Shown here: piece after piece, positions 41,146 to 51,611 of the stretch
How positions within the stretch are numbered: position 1 is the first letter of the stretch
Layout: each line of letters opens with the position of its first letter
DNA from: Symbiodinium natans
Lineage: Eukaryota; Sar; Dinophyceae; Suessiales; Symbiodiniaceae
Assembly (NCBI GenBank): GCA_905221605.1
Contig: CAJNDS010000556.1
Span: 45,001-109,000 of the forward strand
Direction of reading: 5' to 3'
Length of the DNA stretch: 64,000 nt
Notes under the pieces: model-generated
The model's input: only the letters and a program-made list of their open reading frames with translations
What the model was told of the DNA's origin: nothing
Database searches by the model: none
Made by a program: the position numbers and the translations under genes

Positions 41146-42723
41146 CTATGAGATTGCTTCCATCAGCAACTCCATTATCCTGGTGTAGTCGTCATACACC
41201 ATAGCATCCTCCTCCTCTTCATCGTAGCGTTCCGGAGAAATTTCCTTTCCTCCACCTCTTGCACCGGCACTCCTCCGTGGACTATCCCTTGGGGGCGTCC
41301 TAGGCGACCTTGGCCTCGGTCCATCCAGAGGATCACTGTGGTCGAAGACGCACCTGTCCCCATGACGGCATTTCCCAGATTGAGCAAACTGAATACACCT
41401 CACACCAGTTGCATCGTGCGAGAACTTACAGTCCTCTCCAGAGAAACAATGTCTCCCAGCCACAAAATATTTACACCAAAACGATGGCAGCACCACATCA
41501 TCTTTTGAATGGATAAATTTGCAATCCTCACCAAATTTGCAGCGATCTTTTCCCCTGCTGAACCAATAGCAGATACCTTTTCGCCTCTTCTCCAGACGTT
41601 CTGCTTCATAGCGGTCCATTGGGCGACTCTGCCCTACATGAACCTTGTCATGTACCTGAGGACTGTTCCCTTCACCCACGGTGCTATCACTGTTTGGTGC
41701 ATCAAGAACAGCGGGAAAACCTGGCCTGGGTCCTACCACCTTCATGATTGGTTTCCCACCTGCTCCTGAGCCATGCTGAGCCGATTCACGAGTACTGGGC
41801 ATCTTCAAGAGGGTTTTTCTAGTGCCAAACTTCCGCACCAGTTTGATTGGATGGTTGATTGCTCCAACTTTTGAGCGACACAACCTCCTAAACCCAGCTC
41901 TATACCCCTTTCTCCAAAGAGCCATAAGGATTCTAGAGGCAGTTACATTCTCCACCTCTACCTTCTCAAACTGTCCCTCACCTTTTGGAACAAACCCATC
42001 CATCACATTCATCTCTGAAGACGTTTCCATCTTTTTCGACATCACTCCATCGAGGTAATCTTCCGAGATCCAGGGTAAGCTCCCCTTAGAGGAAATCAAG
42101 TCATCACCATTTTTTGGTCCTTCACCAGGGTAACCCTTTGTGCTGTCGAAGATTCTCCCAGTTTGCCGGTCTTGTAGCGGAGGATCCGCAAACAACTTGT
42201 CATAGACGCTCTTGTACATCCTTTGCAGGAAAAACCTCGTGGTTGACTTCCTTGTGGAACTATCAGCTGTCTCCACCTCAGGAGAAATTTCTGGCGCTTT
42301 GCCAGCAGCCTCGACGTCATTGACCACGTCTCTCCCGCTTTCAGAAGAGCTAGGAACCTCACCGTTCCCTTGTTCAAGAACCGACTCGTCCTGTCCAGAG
42401 AACTCCAGCACCATCCCTGAAGGATCCACCTCTGCATCATCATCATCATCGTCCATTCTTTGCCAAAGCTCCTCCAACTCATCAGCACATGTCGCTGCTT
42501 GAAGGAATTCCATCAGTTGATCCCTTCCGCGCTGCCAGTTAAACTCTGAGTTCACCACCGTCCCTTGGCCTCCCATGGTGAGGAACGGAGAAACCAGTTG
42601 TGCCACCCTAGCCATTAGTTCAACGTGGACTTCCATGCCTGGAATACGGTTCCAGTCGAAGGCTATTGCTTCCATGATGAACTTCCATGGCAGTTCCAAA
42701 CGTTTCAGTACTTCTGAATTCAT
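41146..42723 (-). CDS. Protein with three CCCH zinc fingers (element C)
   Basis: A 525-residue minus-strand frame. The N-terminal 100 residues include WKFIMEAIAFDWNRIPGMEV, and an acidic DDDDDD patch follows. The C-terminal third has three tandem CCCH fingers in about 95 residues: CYWFSRGKDRCKFGEDCKFIH (spacing C9C5C3H), CKYFVAGRHCFSGEDCKFSH (C8C5C3H) and CIQFAQSGKCRHGDRCVFDH (C8C5C3H). CCCH fingers of this spacing commonly bind single-stranded RNA. An Arg/Pro/Ser tail (RPRSPRTPPRDSPRR) follows. The ATG may be internal, because the preceding frame (43552-42620) appears to continue into it through a frameshift near 42725. As element cargo it could coat element RNA in place of a gag nucleocapsid. 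Confidence 0.75.
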   Translation of the reverse strand: MNSEVLKRLELPWKFIMEAIAFDWNRIPGMEVHVELMARVAQLVSPFLTMGGQGTVVNSEFNWQRGRDQLMEFLQAATCADELEELWQRMDDDDDDAEVDPSGMVLEFSGQDESVLEQGNGEVPSSSESGRDVVNDVEAAGKAPEISPEVETADSSTRKSTTRFFLQRMYKSVYDKLFADPPLQDRQTGRIFDSTKGYPGEGPKNGDDLISSKGSLPWISEDYLDGVMSKKMETSSEMNVMDGFVPKGEGQFEKVEVENVTASRILMALWRKGYRAGFRRLCRSKVGAINHPIKLVRKFGTRKTLLKMPSTRESAQHGSGAGGKPIMKVVGPRPGFPAVLDAPNSDSTVGEGNSPQVHDKVHVGQSRPMDRYEAERLEKRRKGICYWFSRGKDRCKFGEDCKFIHSKDDVVLPSFWCKYFVAGRHCFSGEDCKFSHDATGVRCIQFAQSGKCRHGDRCVFDHSDPLDGPRPRSPRTPPRDSPRRSAGARGGGKEISPERYDEEEEDAMVYDDYTRIMELLMEAIS

Positions 42724-43934
42724 TCTCGAGGCCAGGAGATAACAATGTTCCCATCACCGAAAGTGGATAATTCCCCACAGCTGGCAAGCACGGAGCATCA
42801 TGGAACGGATGATGTAAATCACCATAATGTCCTTCCTTTCTCCTTTGAATAAGGAGTTTCCCAGTCTCCAACCGGGCATTCAGTTCATCCACCTGAATCA
42901 TCTCAGCACATATCTTCCGCGCTGAAGCCGCTATTGCGGTCCATATGGTACGATCGGCCAAACCACGACGCATAACCCACTCAGTCGTCGGCGACTGTAT
43001 CAATATATGTGGGTTGTACACCGGAAATAGTGCCGTACCTTCTTCCATTGAAGGACCGGCGTTGTCCACCAGCGCCAGGCTCAACTCCTGCTCGCTCGCA
43101 CCATCTGAAGACATACTAATAACCAAATTTCGATCCATTTTATTGGATCCTTTTGGACAGTCCTTCTGTTCGACAGGTATCCTGCCGTCGGCGACCTTCC
43201 AATAAATCCGCTTCAGCAGACCTCTGGTCCATAGTTGCTCATGGCTTTTTTGCGCCTTGAGGACAGCCAATTTTTCCATACCATCACCCTGGAGTTCATT
43301 GCTCCCGCCTTCACCTTGCTGTTGCTCAGTCTCATCGCCAGAAATTTGTACTGCTCCCTCTAGCACCGTCTCCTGTCCAGCCACATCATGCCCAGGTAGA
43401 ACTTGAGCGCTTTCAGATACATTCACCTGTCCAGCAACACCTTGCCCAGGTAAAACCTCATCTGTGGAGCCCACCGCCAGCGAACCACCAACATCAGAAC
43501 CATCCACGGTCCCATTTGAGACTGCAACCTTTTGGTTTGAAGACGTTGACACTGAAAAATCTTGGCGGGTCTCCCCCCGCGACGCTTTGTCGCGCCCTTC
43601 GCCAAGCTTTTGTTGCCCACCATTGGAGCATTGCCACCCTTTCTGGTCCTCTTTGAATCCCGTTCTCGCAAAAGGTTTTCTTTTAACCTTTGAGCTTCGG
43701 CAGCTTCCTCCGCACTGGACTCTCCCGAGGACGCGGCGTAGGAGACCAACGCTCCATCCTGATCATCGTCCTCCACATCTGCCCACGATCTGCTAAATCG
43801 AAAGGACAAACCACCACAAGGAGGTTGCCACGGTTTTGGCTTTTCCACCACCTCTGCTGGCCTCATACGTCGATTCGAATACGAACGTGGCACCCGTTGC
43901 ACCTGTTTTCGATTCAGCAGCGGTCGTCCCCTCT
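42724..43934 (-). pseudogene. Connecting coding segments of element C
   Basis: Two overlapping minus-strand frames (44022-43423 and 43552-42620) link the S1/CCCH protein to the three-finger protein. The first has a basic stretch (RRMRPAEVVEKPKPWQPP) and an Ala/Glu helix. The second has WTRGLLKRIYWKVADGRIPVE and MRRGLADRTIWTAIAASARK. The frame changes three times across this region. This suggests a single large ORF damaged by indels, although introns cannot be excluded. No known domain is recognised. Confidence 0.5.
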
Positions 43935-46313
43935 TCACGGGGTTTGACCTTGTCCGAAAACCCTTTTTCGGCGGGTTACCGGTGGCATTCCCATTCCCAC
44001 CAACTGCAACTTCTGCACGCACAGCGGAGACCTTTGCTCAAGAGTCCAAGCTTCAGGGTAGCGGCCTCTGTTGAGGATCTCCCTATACGACCCTCGCGGC
44101 ATCTCTCTTGCACCGTGACCTTCAGGTTTTGGCACCTGAGAGATGGTTCTCGCTGCATCCCTTCCAGCTTCACGGCTTCCAGAAGATTGCTGCAAGCGTA
44201 CAGACGCATTGGTAGAAATCGCCACATCCGGCGACATTGGCCGGTATCGGACACCACCCACCAGCTCCAGAATCTTGCAGGCAGTCACCTTGTTGACCCC
44301 TTTGTCAACCAAATCTTCCACAAAAATATACTCCTGGAGCTCCTTGACGTTGGTCACACCAAGCTTAATCATCACCTCACTTACGTGAGGGGTGTATACC
44401 CACAGGGGTTGGTTGCGAGCCATCCAATGTTCTATTAGCTCTTCTGGATCTTGAAGCAGTACAGTGGTGGACTCTGCCACCGAATCCTTTTGTACATCTT
44501 CTTCTGCTTCATCCAGTGTATCAACCACACCTTCCTTTTTGGACACATTGGTCATTTGCAACGACTGGGGTGCTGAGGACGATGAAGAGTTTTCTCCCCC
44601 AGTTACAGGCGGCTTGAAAAAACCTCTATCTGTAATTTCCAGTCCTCTTTCTCTTTGAAACCTGACGTGGTTCGCCATGTTCGCCAAGTGTTTCAACCGA
44701 GTGAGCCGAACTTCCGACATTTCATCGTGAGAAAATCTGCAAGTACCAGACCGCGCACGACACCTGCCTTTGAGGTAGTGATCGAAGCAGCAGTGGTGGA
44801 ACCCTTCGTCCCTCATGGCTTTTCGGGAAGCATTGTCCCATGATTTGCCAGCTTCCCAGGTCCCTTCCAGAACCGCATTGTCATCGTGTATATACCTGCA
44901 AGCATCTCCGAATCGGCAACCCTCTCGGTTGTTGTGCAGACACATCTGCTTTTTTGGTTCACCGGATGTAGGCTCACCCTTTGACGCACCTTTGCCATCA
45001 TTATACTGGGCTCGGAAGGCTGAATCCTCCCTTTGCTGCTGTACCTCATCCACTGCCATCCACTGCGCCTTCATCAGTTGGAGGGCCACCGATGTCCCCA
45101 TCCTCATCACCAGTATTGTGGCTGGTCTCAGATTCAGCTTGACCTCTTTCTGGCCACCCTTCACCATGGCGACGTCCGGGTCCAGGTAAAATTCCATTGG
45201 TTTTTGCTCCTTTGCAATCATAGTTTCAACCGCACCATCCAGCTCCTGCAAAAACTTCTTCGAATCCAACCAGAGCTCGTTCCAGAGTTCATCTCCTCCT
45301 TTGTCTAGCAACATTGCCACCGCTTCACCTGTGACAGCTGCGCTATACACTTTCCGCTGACGTGCCAGGTTGTAAAGTGCGTTGTGGTACTGCTCCCGGG
45401 GGTACTCTCCTTTTCCCCAACCAGCATCTCCTGTACCACTGGGCTTCCAACCTTCCCTTATCAGCATATGGTAAGCTGCTAGAGCTTCCTTTTCTAACAG
45501 TGCGAGGTCTGCCACCAACTCTCTGACTTCGTCCATTCGACGATCCAGCAATACCCCAGTGATCTTGCCCACATACTCCTTCTCATCTTTTCTATTTTCC
45601 AGGAGCAATCTGTAGATTTTTTCTCCACAGAGTTGTTTTTGAACGGCTTCATCCCACTCTTCTGGGGATAACCGCTGATCGGCAGACCACCCGTAGGATT
45701 GCCATTCTTCCGGATTCCAGTCCCATTGACCGTCGGAGGAATTTTGGTACCATTGACCAGCGTACCATGAATCTTTCCACCACATACCCCAGCCGCTGTC
45801 TTTCCACTTGCGCAGCGTTGAAGAAGAGTCCTCTTCGTCCTCTTCCAAAATCAGGTAGGTGTCCAAGATCACAGTACCATCATCTTCCACCCTTTTCACT
45901 GTTCCATTGACAGTGTCACCAATCATGAAAGGAGGTGGACTTTTCCCCTCTGCAGGAATCAGCACATTCAGATCACCATGTTCCAAATAAGCTCCATACA
46001 CATTGATGCAGCGCACCAGACCATTGATCAGATCTCCTGCTTGATAGCAATGCTTCCCAGGTGTATCCAAGGCTCCCTCTTTGGGCACTTCCTTCGTTGG
46101 TTCTTCAGAAACCGGAATTGTTTCTTCGGCTCCCGGAACGTCCCTTGTTTCCACCTTGGGTGCAAGCTGCTTGTCCTGTACACCAGTGAGTTCCACAAGA
46201 TCATCCACCTTGCACTCCGTCGATACAGAACCATCATCATTTTTTGCCAAAGGCTTTGCCTTTCCTGTTACAGCTTGCGCGGTGTCGACTTCCGGCAAAC
46301 TTCCAGTCGGCAT
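43935..46313 (-). CDS. S1-like, double-CCCH and SAM-like protein (element C)
   Basis: A 792-residue intact minus-strand frame. Residues about 90-155 resemble paired S1/OB strands (GDLINGLVRCINVYGAYLEH, then IGDTVNGTVKRVEDDGTVIL). A Trp-rich segment (WGMWWKDSWYAGQWYQ) follows, then a long helical middle. Two CCCH fingers follow at about residues 465-540: CLHNNREGCRFGDACRYIH (C7C5C3H) and CFDHYLKGRCRARSGTCRFSH (C9C6C3H). Near residue 650, VSEVMIKLGVTNVKELQEY and KVTACKILELV suggest a SAM or helix-hairpin-helix fold. All these modules point to RNA binding. The frame is in the same phase as the WW protein upstream, separated only by the tandem-repeat block, so both may derive from one polyprotein. 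Confidence 0.75.
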   Translation of the reverse strand: MPTGSLPEVDTAQAVTGKAKPLAKNDDGSVSTECKVDDLVELTGVQDKQLAPKVETRDVPGAEETIPVSEEPTKEVPKEGALDTPGKHCYQAGDLINGLVRCINVYGAYLEHGDLNVLIPAEGKSPPPFMIGDTVNGTVKRVEDDGTVILDTYLILEEDEEDSSSTLRKWKDSGWGMWWKDSWYAGQWYQNSSDGQWDWNPEEWQSYGWSADQRLSPEEWDEAVQKQLCGEKIYRLLLENRKDEKEYVGKITGVLLDRRMDEVRELVADLALLEKEALAAYHMLIREGWKPSGTGDAGWGKGEYPREQYHNALYNLARQRKVYSAAVTGEAVAMLLDKGGDELWNELWLDSKKFLQELDGAVETMIAKEQKPMEFYLDPDVAMVKGGQKEVKLNLRPATILVMRMGTSVALQLMKAQWMAVDEVQQQREDSAFRAQYNDGKGASKGEPTSGEPKKQMCLHNNREGCRFGDACRYIHDDNAVLEGTWEAGKSWDNASRKAMRDEGFHHCCFDHYLKGRCRARSGTCRFSHDEMSEVRLTRLKHLANMANHVRFQRERGLEITDRGFFKPPVTGGENSSSSSAPQSLQMTNVSKKEGVVDTLDEAEEDVQKDSVAESTTVLLQDPEELIEHWMARNQPLWVYTPHVSEVMIKLGVTNVKELQEYIFVEDLVDKGVNKVTACKILELVGGVRYRPMSPDVAISTNASVRLQQSSGSREAGRDAARTISQVPKPEGHGAREMPRGSYREILNRGRYPEAWTLEQRSPLCVQKLQLVGMGMPPVTRRKRVFGQGQTP

Positions 46314-46369
46314 TCGGAAGGACGGGAGACAACTAGCAAGTGCCCCAGGACGATGAAAGGGGATTCAGA

Positions 46370-47443
46370 AAGTTTCCGTAAGGGTTCCTTGGAATTCGTT
46401 TTGGGCTATTATTGTACTATTCTCCCACCGCGCTTTCCAAGGAACGCCCTTCCTACTATGCAGTCTGGGGCAGGCGCGCCCCAAGACCCGCCCAGACGCA
46501 CCTCTAAGCCAGGCTCTTGTGAATAAGCAGGATTTGCTTTAGAACCTTTTCGCAGAGCAAGCAGACCTGGGACCTTGCCGCGCTACTATGGGGATGGCTC
46601 AGAGGCATGCCCTAAACAGCCCTATTATGGGGAAAAGCAAAAACAGGCCTACGCCCCCTGGCTTGCAGCGGCGTGTTTGGCTTAGAGGTGCGTCTGGGCG
46701 GGTCTTGGAGGGGCGTGTTTGGCTTAGAGGTGCGTCTTGCAGGGGTGTGGTTGGGCGGTGCCATAAGCAAAATGGCATGGGCAGAACCTTTTCGCAGAGC
46801 AAGCAGACCTTGGACCTTACAGCCCTACTATGGGGAAAAGCAAAAACAGGCCAGAGGCATGCCCTAAACAGCCCTCTTATGGGGAAAAGCAAAAACAGGC
46901 CTACACCCCCTGGCTTGCAGCGGCGTGTTTGGCTTAGAGGTGCGTCTGGGCGGGTCTTGGAGGGGCGTGTTTGGCTTAGAGGTGCGTCTTGCAGGGGTGT
47001 GGTTGGGCGGTGCCATAAGCAAAATGGCATGGGCAGAACCTTTTCGCAGAGCAAGCAGACCTTGGACCTTACAGCCCTACTATGGGGAAAAGCAAAAACA
47101 GGCCTGCCCTAAACAGCCCTACTATGGGGAAAAAACAAAACAGGCCTACACCCCCTGGCTTGCAAAGCGGCGTGTTTGGCTTAGAGGTGCGTCTGGACGG
47201 GTCTTGGAGGGGCGTGTTTGGGCCATAGAACCTTTTCGCAGAGCAAGCAGACCTGGGACCTTACAGCCCTACTATGGGGGAAAGCAAAAACAGGCCTGCC
47301 CTACACAGCCCTACTATGGGGAAAAAGCAAAAACAGGCCTACACCCCTGGCTTGCAGAGCGGCGTGTTTGGTCTTGGAGGGGAGTGTTTGGCTTAGAGGT
47401 GCAGGGGTGTGGTTGGGCGGTGCCGTAAGCAAATGAAATGGGC
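46370..47443. repeat. Tandem-repeat block inside element C
   Basis: Four units begin with GAACCTTTTCGCAGAGCAAG at 46541, 46781, 47037 and 47227, with spacing of 190-256 bases. Each contains TATGGGGAAAAGCAAAAACAG and TTTGGCTTAGAGGTGCG. At the left, 46478-46510 carries the latter part inverted (GACCCGCCCAGACGCACC), so the block has an inverted terminus. Frames of 151-174 codons run through it on both strands. It interrupts the coding region of C and is probably a separate insertion. Confidence 0.8.
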
Positions 47444-49094
47444 ATTTCCCTTTGGAGGAAGAGACTCCATCCGAGTCCTTTTCTTGGTCATCTACAGCAG
47501 GCACACTTTCTTCCACTGTAGGATCCTTTGGCTCCATGGTTACCAAAGGAGAAATAACACCATCATCGTCCACAGCTGCCACATTGGCTCCGGTGCGGCT
47601 CAAAAGACCTTGCTCCACGCCACCAACTTCAGAATGCACAAGCGCGTCCGCCGATGCACCTCCATCGTCAGCTACTACAGTGACCTGCGCCCCATTGTTG
47701 CAGTCAACTGCGGAGCATGTACCATCTCGTGCCTTGCCCCGTGCTTTTTCTGCACTCCAGGTTCCATCCGGCACATTTGCCCGCACCTCATTGGCGCTCC
47801 AGGCCTCATCCTTCTTTTCCAGCAAATCAACCGCGTCTCCAGCTATTCCAGAAGCCTCATTTTTTCCTTGAATGGCGGAATCCATGGTACCAGACGGAGA
47901 AACCTCCTCAGTCGTAATACACAACCTTTTTCCTCCATCATCCTCATCTTCAGGACCAACCTCCTGAATGCCAGATACCTCATCCACCACTTGCTCCTCT
48001 GTAGCCGACACAGCATTCGCCTCCGCATTGGGAATCTTATCGTCCGGACTCACAGATTTCACTGCGTCACCCTCAGAAAGCGCTTTGCCCATTTCCTGAT
48101 CCAGGTGCCCACCAGCCATGTCTTCTTGTGCTCCAGAAATTTCATCCTCATCAGGGGAACCCGAGGTCTGGGCGTCACCACCACCCTTAAAACCGCTATC
48201 CCCAATGGTAGAGGAAAATTCCTTTTGTACACTATTTACACCGCTGTTTACACTTTCTAAGCTACCCTGTCGTGCCCTGAAAGACTCAGTAGGCGATGAG
48301 GACGATGTAGTACCCTGTGTTGGCCCTTCTCCCACAGGGACAGTGCCCATTCCAACACCAGACGCCTCACCGGCCATTTCAGTCTTTTTAGGCAACACCC
48401 ATTGGGTATCTCCAGTGTCTAAGCAGTAAAAATATTCTCTTCCATCCTCATGAAAATGGCGCTCCCACGTCTTCCCATCACAGTCGATGATTTGAAGTTC
48501 AGCAGCTTGAGGCACTTCGCCTCCACCAACAGCGTGTAAGTCCTCTTCTGACTCCTGCCGTATCCTCGCCGCTTCCAACTCCAGGATTTCTCCCTCACTC
48601 ATCACCATAGCAACAGGAACAACTCCTTCTGCGTCCCCAGCAAAGAGGATACTGCCTTTTGTCGCAGCAACAGGCGCAGTTTCTTCCGCTTCACCTGTCA
48701 ACAGATCACCACTTGCATCGGCGCCACTCACCTTGTTCCGAGCTCGCTTGAACACAGGGGTAAAATCCCCAGCCAGATCCGTCTGGCATCCTTGCTCCAC
48801 CATCTTTGACGTAGAGGAGCTAACATTTGGTGCTCCCGTTGTTCCAGCAGGTTCCGCAGCTCGAAGACCAAGCCCACGCTTGCTCAGAAGGCGTAATAAA
48901 ACCACTTCCATCTGGTCTTCCAGTCCTTCCACCACCGGCTTCTCTTCGCCACGCATACCACCAGCATCAACCAGAGCTTCCTCATCGGGAACCATTTTTT
49001 GACCCGTTGCAGACCTTTTGGCACCACCTTCACCTCGATCGCTCACATTGGAGCTCGACGACGCCGAACCAGTCTGTAACCAGCCAGAAGCCAT
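47444..49094 (-). CDS. WW-domain protein at the 5' end of element C
   Basis: A minus-strand frame starting at ATG 49094, 66 bases after the 5' LTR, reading about 550 residues before entering the tandem repeat (the formal stop is at 47301). Residues about 205-235 form a WW domain: TWERHFHEDGREYFYCLDTGDTQW, with two Trp 24 residues apart, the Tyr/Phe/Tyr core and TGDTQW close to the usual T-x-x-x-x-W; the final Pro is present in VLP. WW domains bind Pro-rich ligands. The rest is Glu/Ser/Gly-rich and probably disordered. It is the first ORF after the LTR, the position of gag. Confidence 0.7.
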
Positions 49095-49145
49095 TGCTTC
49101 AAACTACCACCCTAAAGCCGAAACACAAACCGCAGGGAACCTAAT

Positions 49146-49159
49146 TTGGGCTCATAACC
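49146..49159 (-). promoter_or_regulatory. Half-tRNA primer-binding site of element C
   Basis: On the minus strand GGTTATGAGCCCAA abuts the LTR end. Its complement TTGGGCTCATAACC is the anticodon arm of a methionine tRNA (CTCATAA loop). Drosophila copia and yeast Ty5 prime from an initiator-tRNA half cut in this loop. Confidence 0.6.
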
Positions 49160-49447
49160 TACGGGGGCAACCGAAAGGGGACAAGGAACAATATCAACCC
49201 TCAACAGCTGCCTATATGGATTCCCCAGAACGAACCAGAACAACCCACAGGGTCACAATCCTGAACCACCAAGAGGGAAGGGGAAGGACTTCTACCTCCA
49301 AACCCCCAACCCGGGCGTTCTAACTTTGTTACTGCAGACGGATGGATTCGGGCCATCCTTGAGCCAAACATTATCGGGTGCATTGACCCTTTTGACCCTT
49401 TTTCTCTACCTCCAACCCAATTCCTGAATACAAACTGCAGCTCCGCA
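49160..49447 (-). repeat. 5' LTR of element C
   Basis: 288-bp copy of 39812-40076. On the minus strand it begins TGCGGAGCTGCAG and ends GCCCCCGTA. It is followed outside by the CTGGG duplication. Confidence 0.85.
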
Positions 49448-49452
49448 CTGGG

Positions 49453-49855
49453 ATTGGGGTAACACTGCTGTATTGCCGAGCATGACCTGGAACGACCCTG
49501 TGGTGCTAGGTCCCGGGATAGGCGCAACTCTGTTGAAGGACTTCAAGCCAAAGGAGGGACATTCGGCTACCGGGAGTGGCAGGACAGTTGATGTCGGGCG
49601 GCAACGAGATGACGGCCATCAAGCAGTCCCTGCGATCGAAGACATCGCGGTGGGCATCACCGGTGAATTTGCTGGTCAGGCTGGCAGTGTCGTCGTCATC
49701 AGATCCTCGCGGATCTGAGTGCTATGGGTGTGGAATACGGGTCCCAGGGGATGCCGCGGTCGGGAGAATGGAGATGACATGGCCCCTGGTGCATACTCCA
49801 ACAGTGAGATAGCGAAGAGGGGCTGTGCCAGCGAAGACCCTACGCATGGGGAAGG
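49453..49855 (+). other. Gag-like remnant of element D after the C insertion
   Basis: Plus-strand frames are short and shifted (MTWNDPVVLGPGIGATLLKD at about 49481). The sequence continues D where C interrupted it. No motif. Confidence 0.4.
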
Positions 49856-50872
49856 ATGCAAAGGGTCGGGGAAGGACTGAAGTTCAACCCCAGAGTATGG
49901 CATGCCACTGAGGATGCACTGGCACCAGAGGAGAGGGTGTTGGCTGTAGGCTATACCCTAGCGGCAGGAAAGAAGGCATCGGTCGAGGATAAGTGGAGGC
50001 TGCTGAGGATGGGCTTCAGATTGGACGGGAACTTCGCTACGATAGAGGCCTGCCCCGTGCAGGCCGCATGCCCGGGAGAGGATGACGAGTGCGAGGGATA
50101 CCACTATGGAGGGATGGAAGATAGAACGCCCGTTGCTATGGCTGCAAAGGCGAAATTCGAGGCGCCGACTTCGCCAGGCCTTTTTCTTGGATACGCCCTC
50201 GCCAGCGACAAGAATGATCATAGGTCAACATCTGGAGTGTATCTGTGTCTTCAAGGTCCACACACGTTTGTGCCTGTTGCGGCACACTGCAAGAAGCAAA
50301 CATCATGCTCCAAGAGTACCCCGGAAGCTGAGATAGTTGCGTTGCATGACGGGATAACAAAGCAGGGAATTCCAGGGCTAGCTTTGTGGGAAATGGTAAA
50401 AGAAAAGATAGAACCGGTGATAGTGGCTGAAGACAACGAGGCGGCTGTTAGGGTCATCATCTCAGGCAAGAATCCCAATATGAGATACCTGTCAAGAACG
50501 CAAAGAGTAGATATAGCCAGACTCAACCAATTCTATGAGGCCGCCATGTTTAAGTTCGTCAACTGCCCAACGGAATATCAGGCTGCCAACATGATGACAA
50601 AGGCCATCAACGAAGCTCGGGAGTGGTTGAGGGGTGTGTACACTACCGGACACTTTGGGGAGGAGGAGTTCGGGAAGGCCACGGGAGGTATCTTGGCTAT
50701 GCCCGCGTGCCGGGGGGTATCCCAAAATTCGCTCGATTGTGACATCAGGGATACTGTAGGGATAGCAACCACAGTTATGGCAAATGGGAAGTATGGGAAC
50801 TTGTGTGGGATGTCAGTGAGTCGCCAATCTTGGAGGTCGATGCGGCGAGCGCGGCTGAACGCGAAGGAATAG
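49856..50872 (+). pseudogene. Copia integrase tail fused to RNase H (element D)
   Basis: A 338-residue open plus-strand frame. SPGLFLGYALA (about residue 103) is the conserved G-x-F-L-G-Y after the integrase core of copia polyproteins. It is followed at once by SDKNDHRSTSGVYLCL, the start of copia RNase H, then HCKKQTSCSKSTPEAEIVAL with the catalytic Glu, VAEDNEAAVRVI with an Asp, and the C-terminal region YQAANMMTKA, where the usual Ala-Asp-x-x-T-K has Asn for Asp. The whole RT lies between these points in intact elements, so an in-frame deletion has removed it. The frame is therefore open but the element cannot copy itself. Confidence 0.75.
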
Positions 50873-50935
50873 TGGTGGTTGCCCCTAAGAGGGTTGATAC
50901 GCCGCAACGACAAGCCCGCGGAGCAGAGCTCAAGA

Positions 50936-51225
50936 TGGGAAGAAAGGATCAGTGTGCCGCCGACAGCTTGGCAATGGTCATGGATAGAGTGTGTGCTGCG
51001 AAAGTGAAGACTGTGTTGGTCAACCGTAGCGACGCTGCTATTTCTGAGGGGATTGCGCGACTACTTGCTTCACGTGGGAAATTGGCTCGAATGCGCGGAC
51101 GGCTACACATAGAGGGACTTCATGATAGAGGAACTAATGTGCAATGCACGATTTACATCAGTAATGAGCTGGAGTTCAAGGTTGCTAGAGATGTTTGCAA
51201 TGCATTGAACCATAGCTCTGCTTAA
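50936..51225 (+). CDS. Small ORF downstream of RNase H (element D)
   Basis: A frame of about 95 residues from ATG 50936 (MGRKDQCAADSLAMVMDR ... YISNELEFKVARDVCNALN). Charged and predicted alpha/beta; not recognised. It is the first of several decayed coding pieces after pol in D. A following piece (51296-51550) reads CDRAQAMIVFLQKVFANSD and may belong to the same cargo gene. Confidence 0.35.
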
Positions 51226-51611
51226 GGTCCTTCTACCCTGACATTCTGTAGGGTGCGGATAGGACGAGATCCAGTGGCCAGGATAGTCTGAGGCCATGGA
51301 CACCTTGTTCGGATCTATGACGCTGGATGATCGGGATAGGGAGATGGACGTCAGCGATGAGGCGGATCAAGTCAGGCCAGGGCTGCGACGGCAGCGTCCA
51401 GGATATGATCCACGAGATGCAGGCGAGAGGGAGAGATGCGATAGGGCGCAAGCCATGATAGTATTCCTGCAAAAGGTGTTTGCGAATTCGGACAAATACC
51501 TCACGGCTAAGGCTGATGATGGGGTGCCGGGGATAACTACTTACTGTTCGTACCGGCCGGCACTCAGACACAGGAGCAGGCCAGGATTCACTGGATGTTT
51601 AGTATTGTATC

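Larger units (their letters stand above)
39812..49447 (-). mobile_element. Non-autonomous LTR element C with RNA-binding-protein cargo
   Basis: LTRs 39812-40076 and 49160-49447 (minus strand, TG...TA) are flanked by the 5-bp duplication CTGGG (39807-39811 and 49448-49452). On the minus strand a primer-binding site directly follows the 5' LTR (49159-49146) and the purine tract GGACAGGGGGAG precedes the 3' LTR (40088-40077). No protease, integrase, RT or RNase H is seen. The interior is one long coding region with WW, S1-like, SAM-like and CCCH zinc-finger modules, so mobility would require enzymes from another element. It inserted into D after D had inserted. Confidence 0.8.

Noticed and set aside
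46541-47440. CRISPR array
   Set aside because: Units are 190-256 bases, nearly identical throughout, with no unique spacers of regular length; eukaryotic context.
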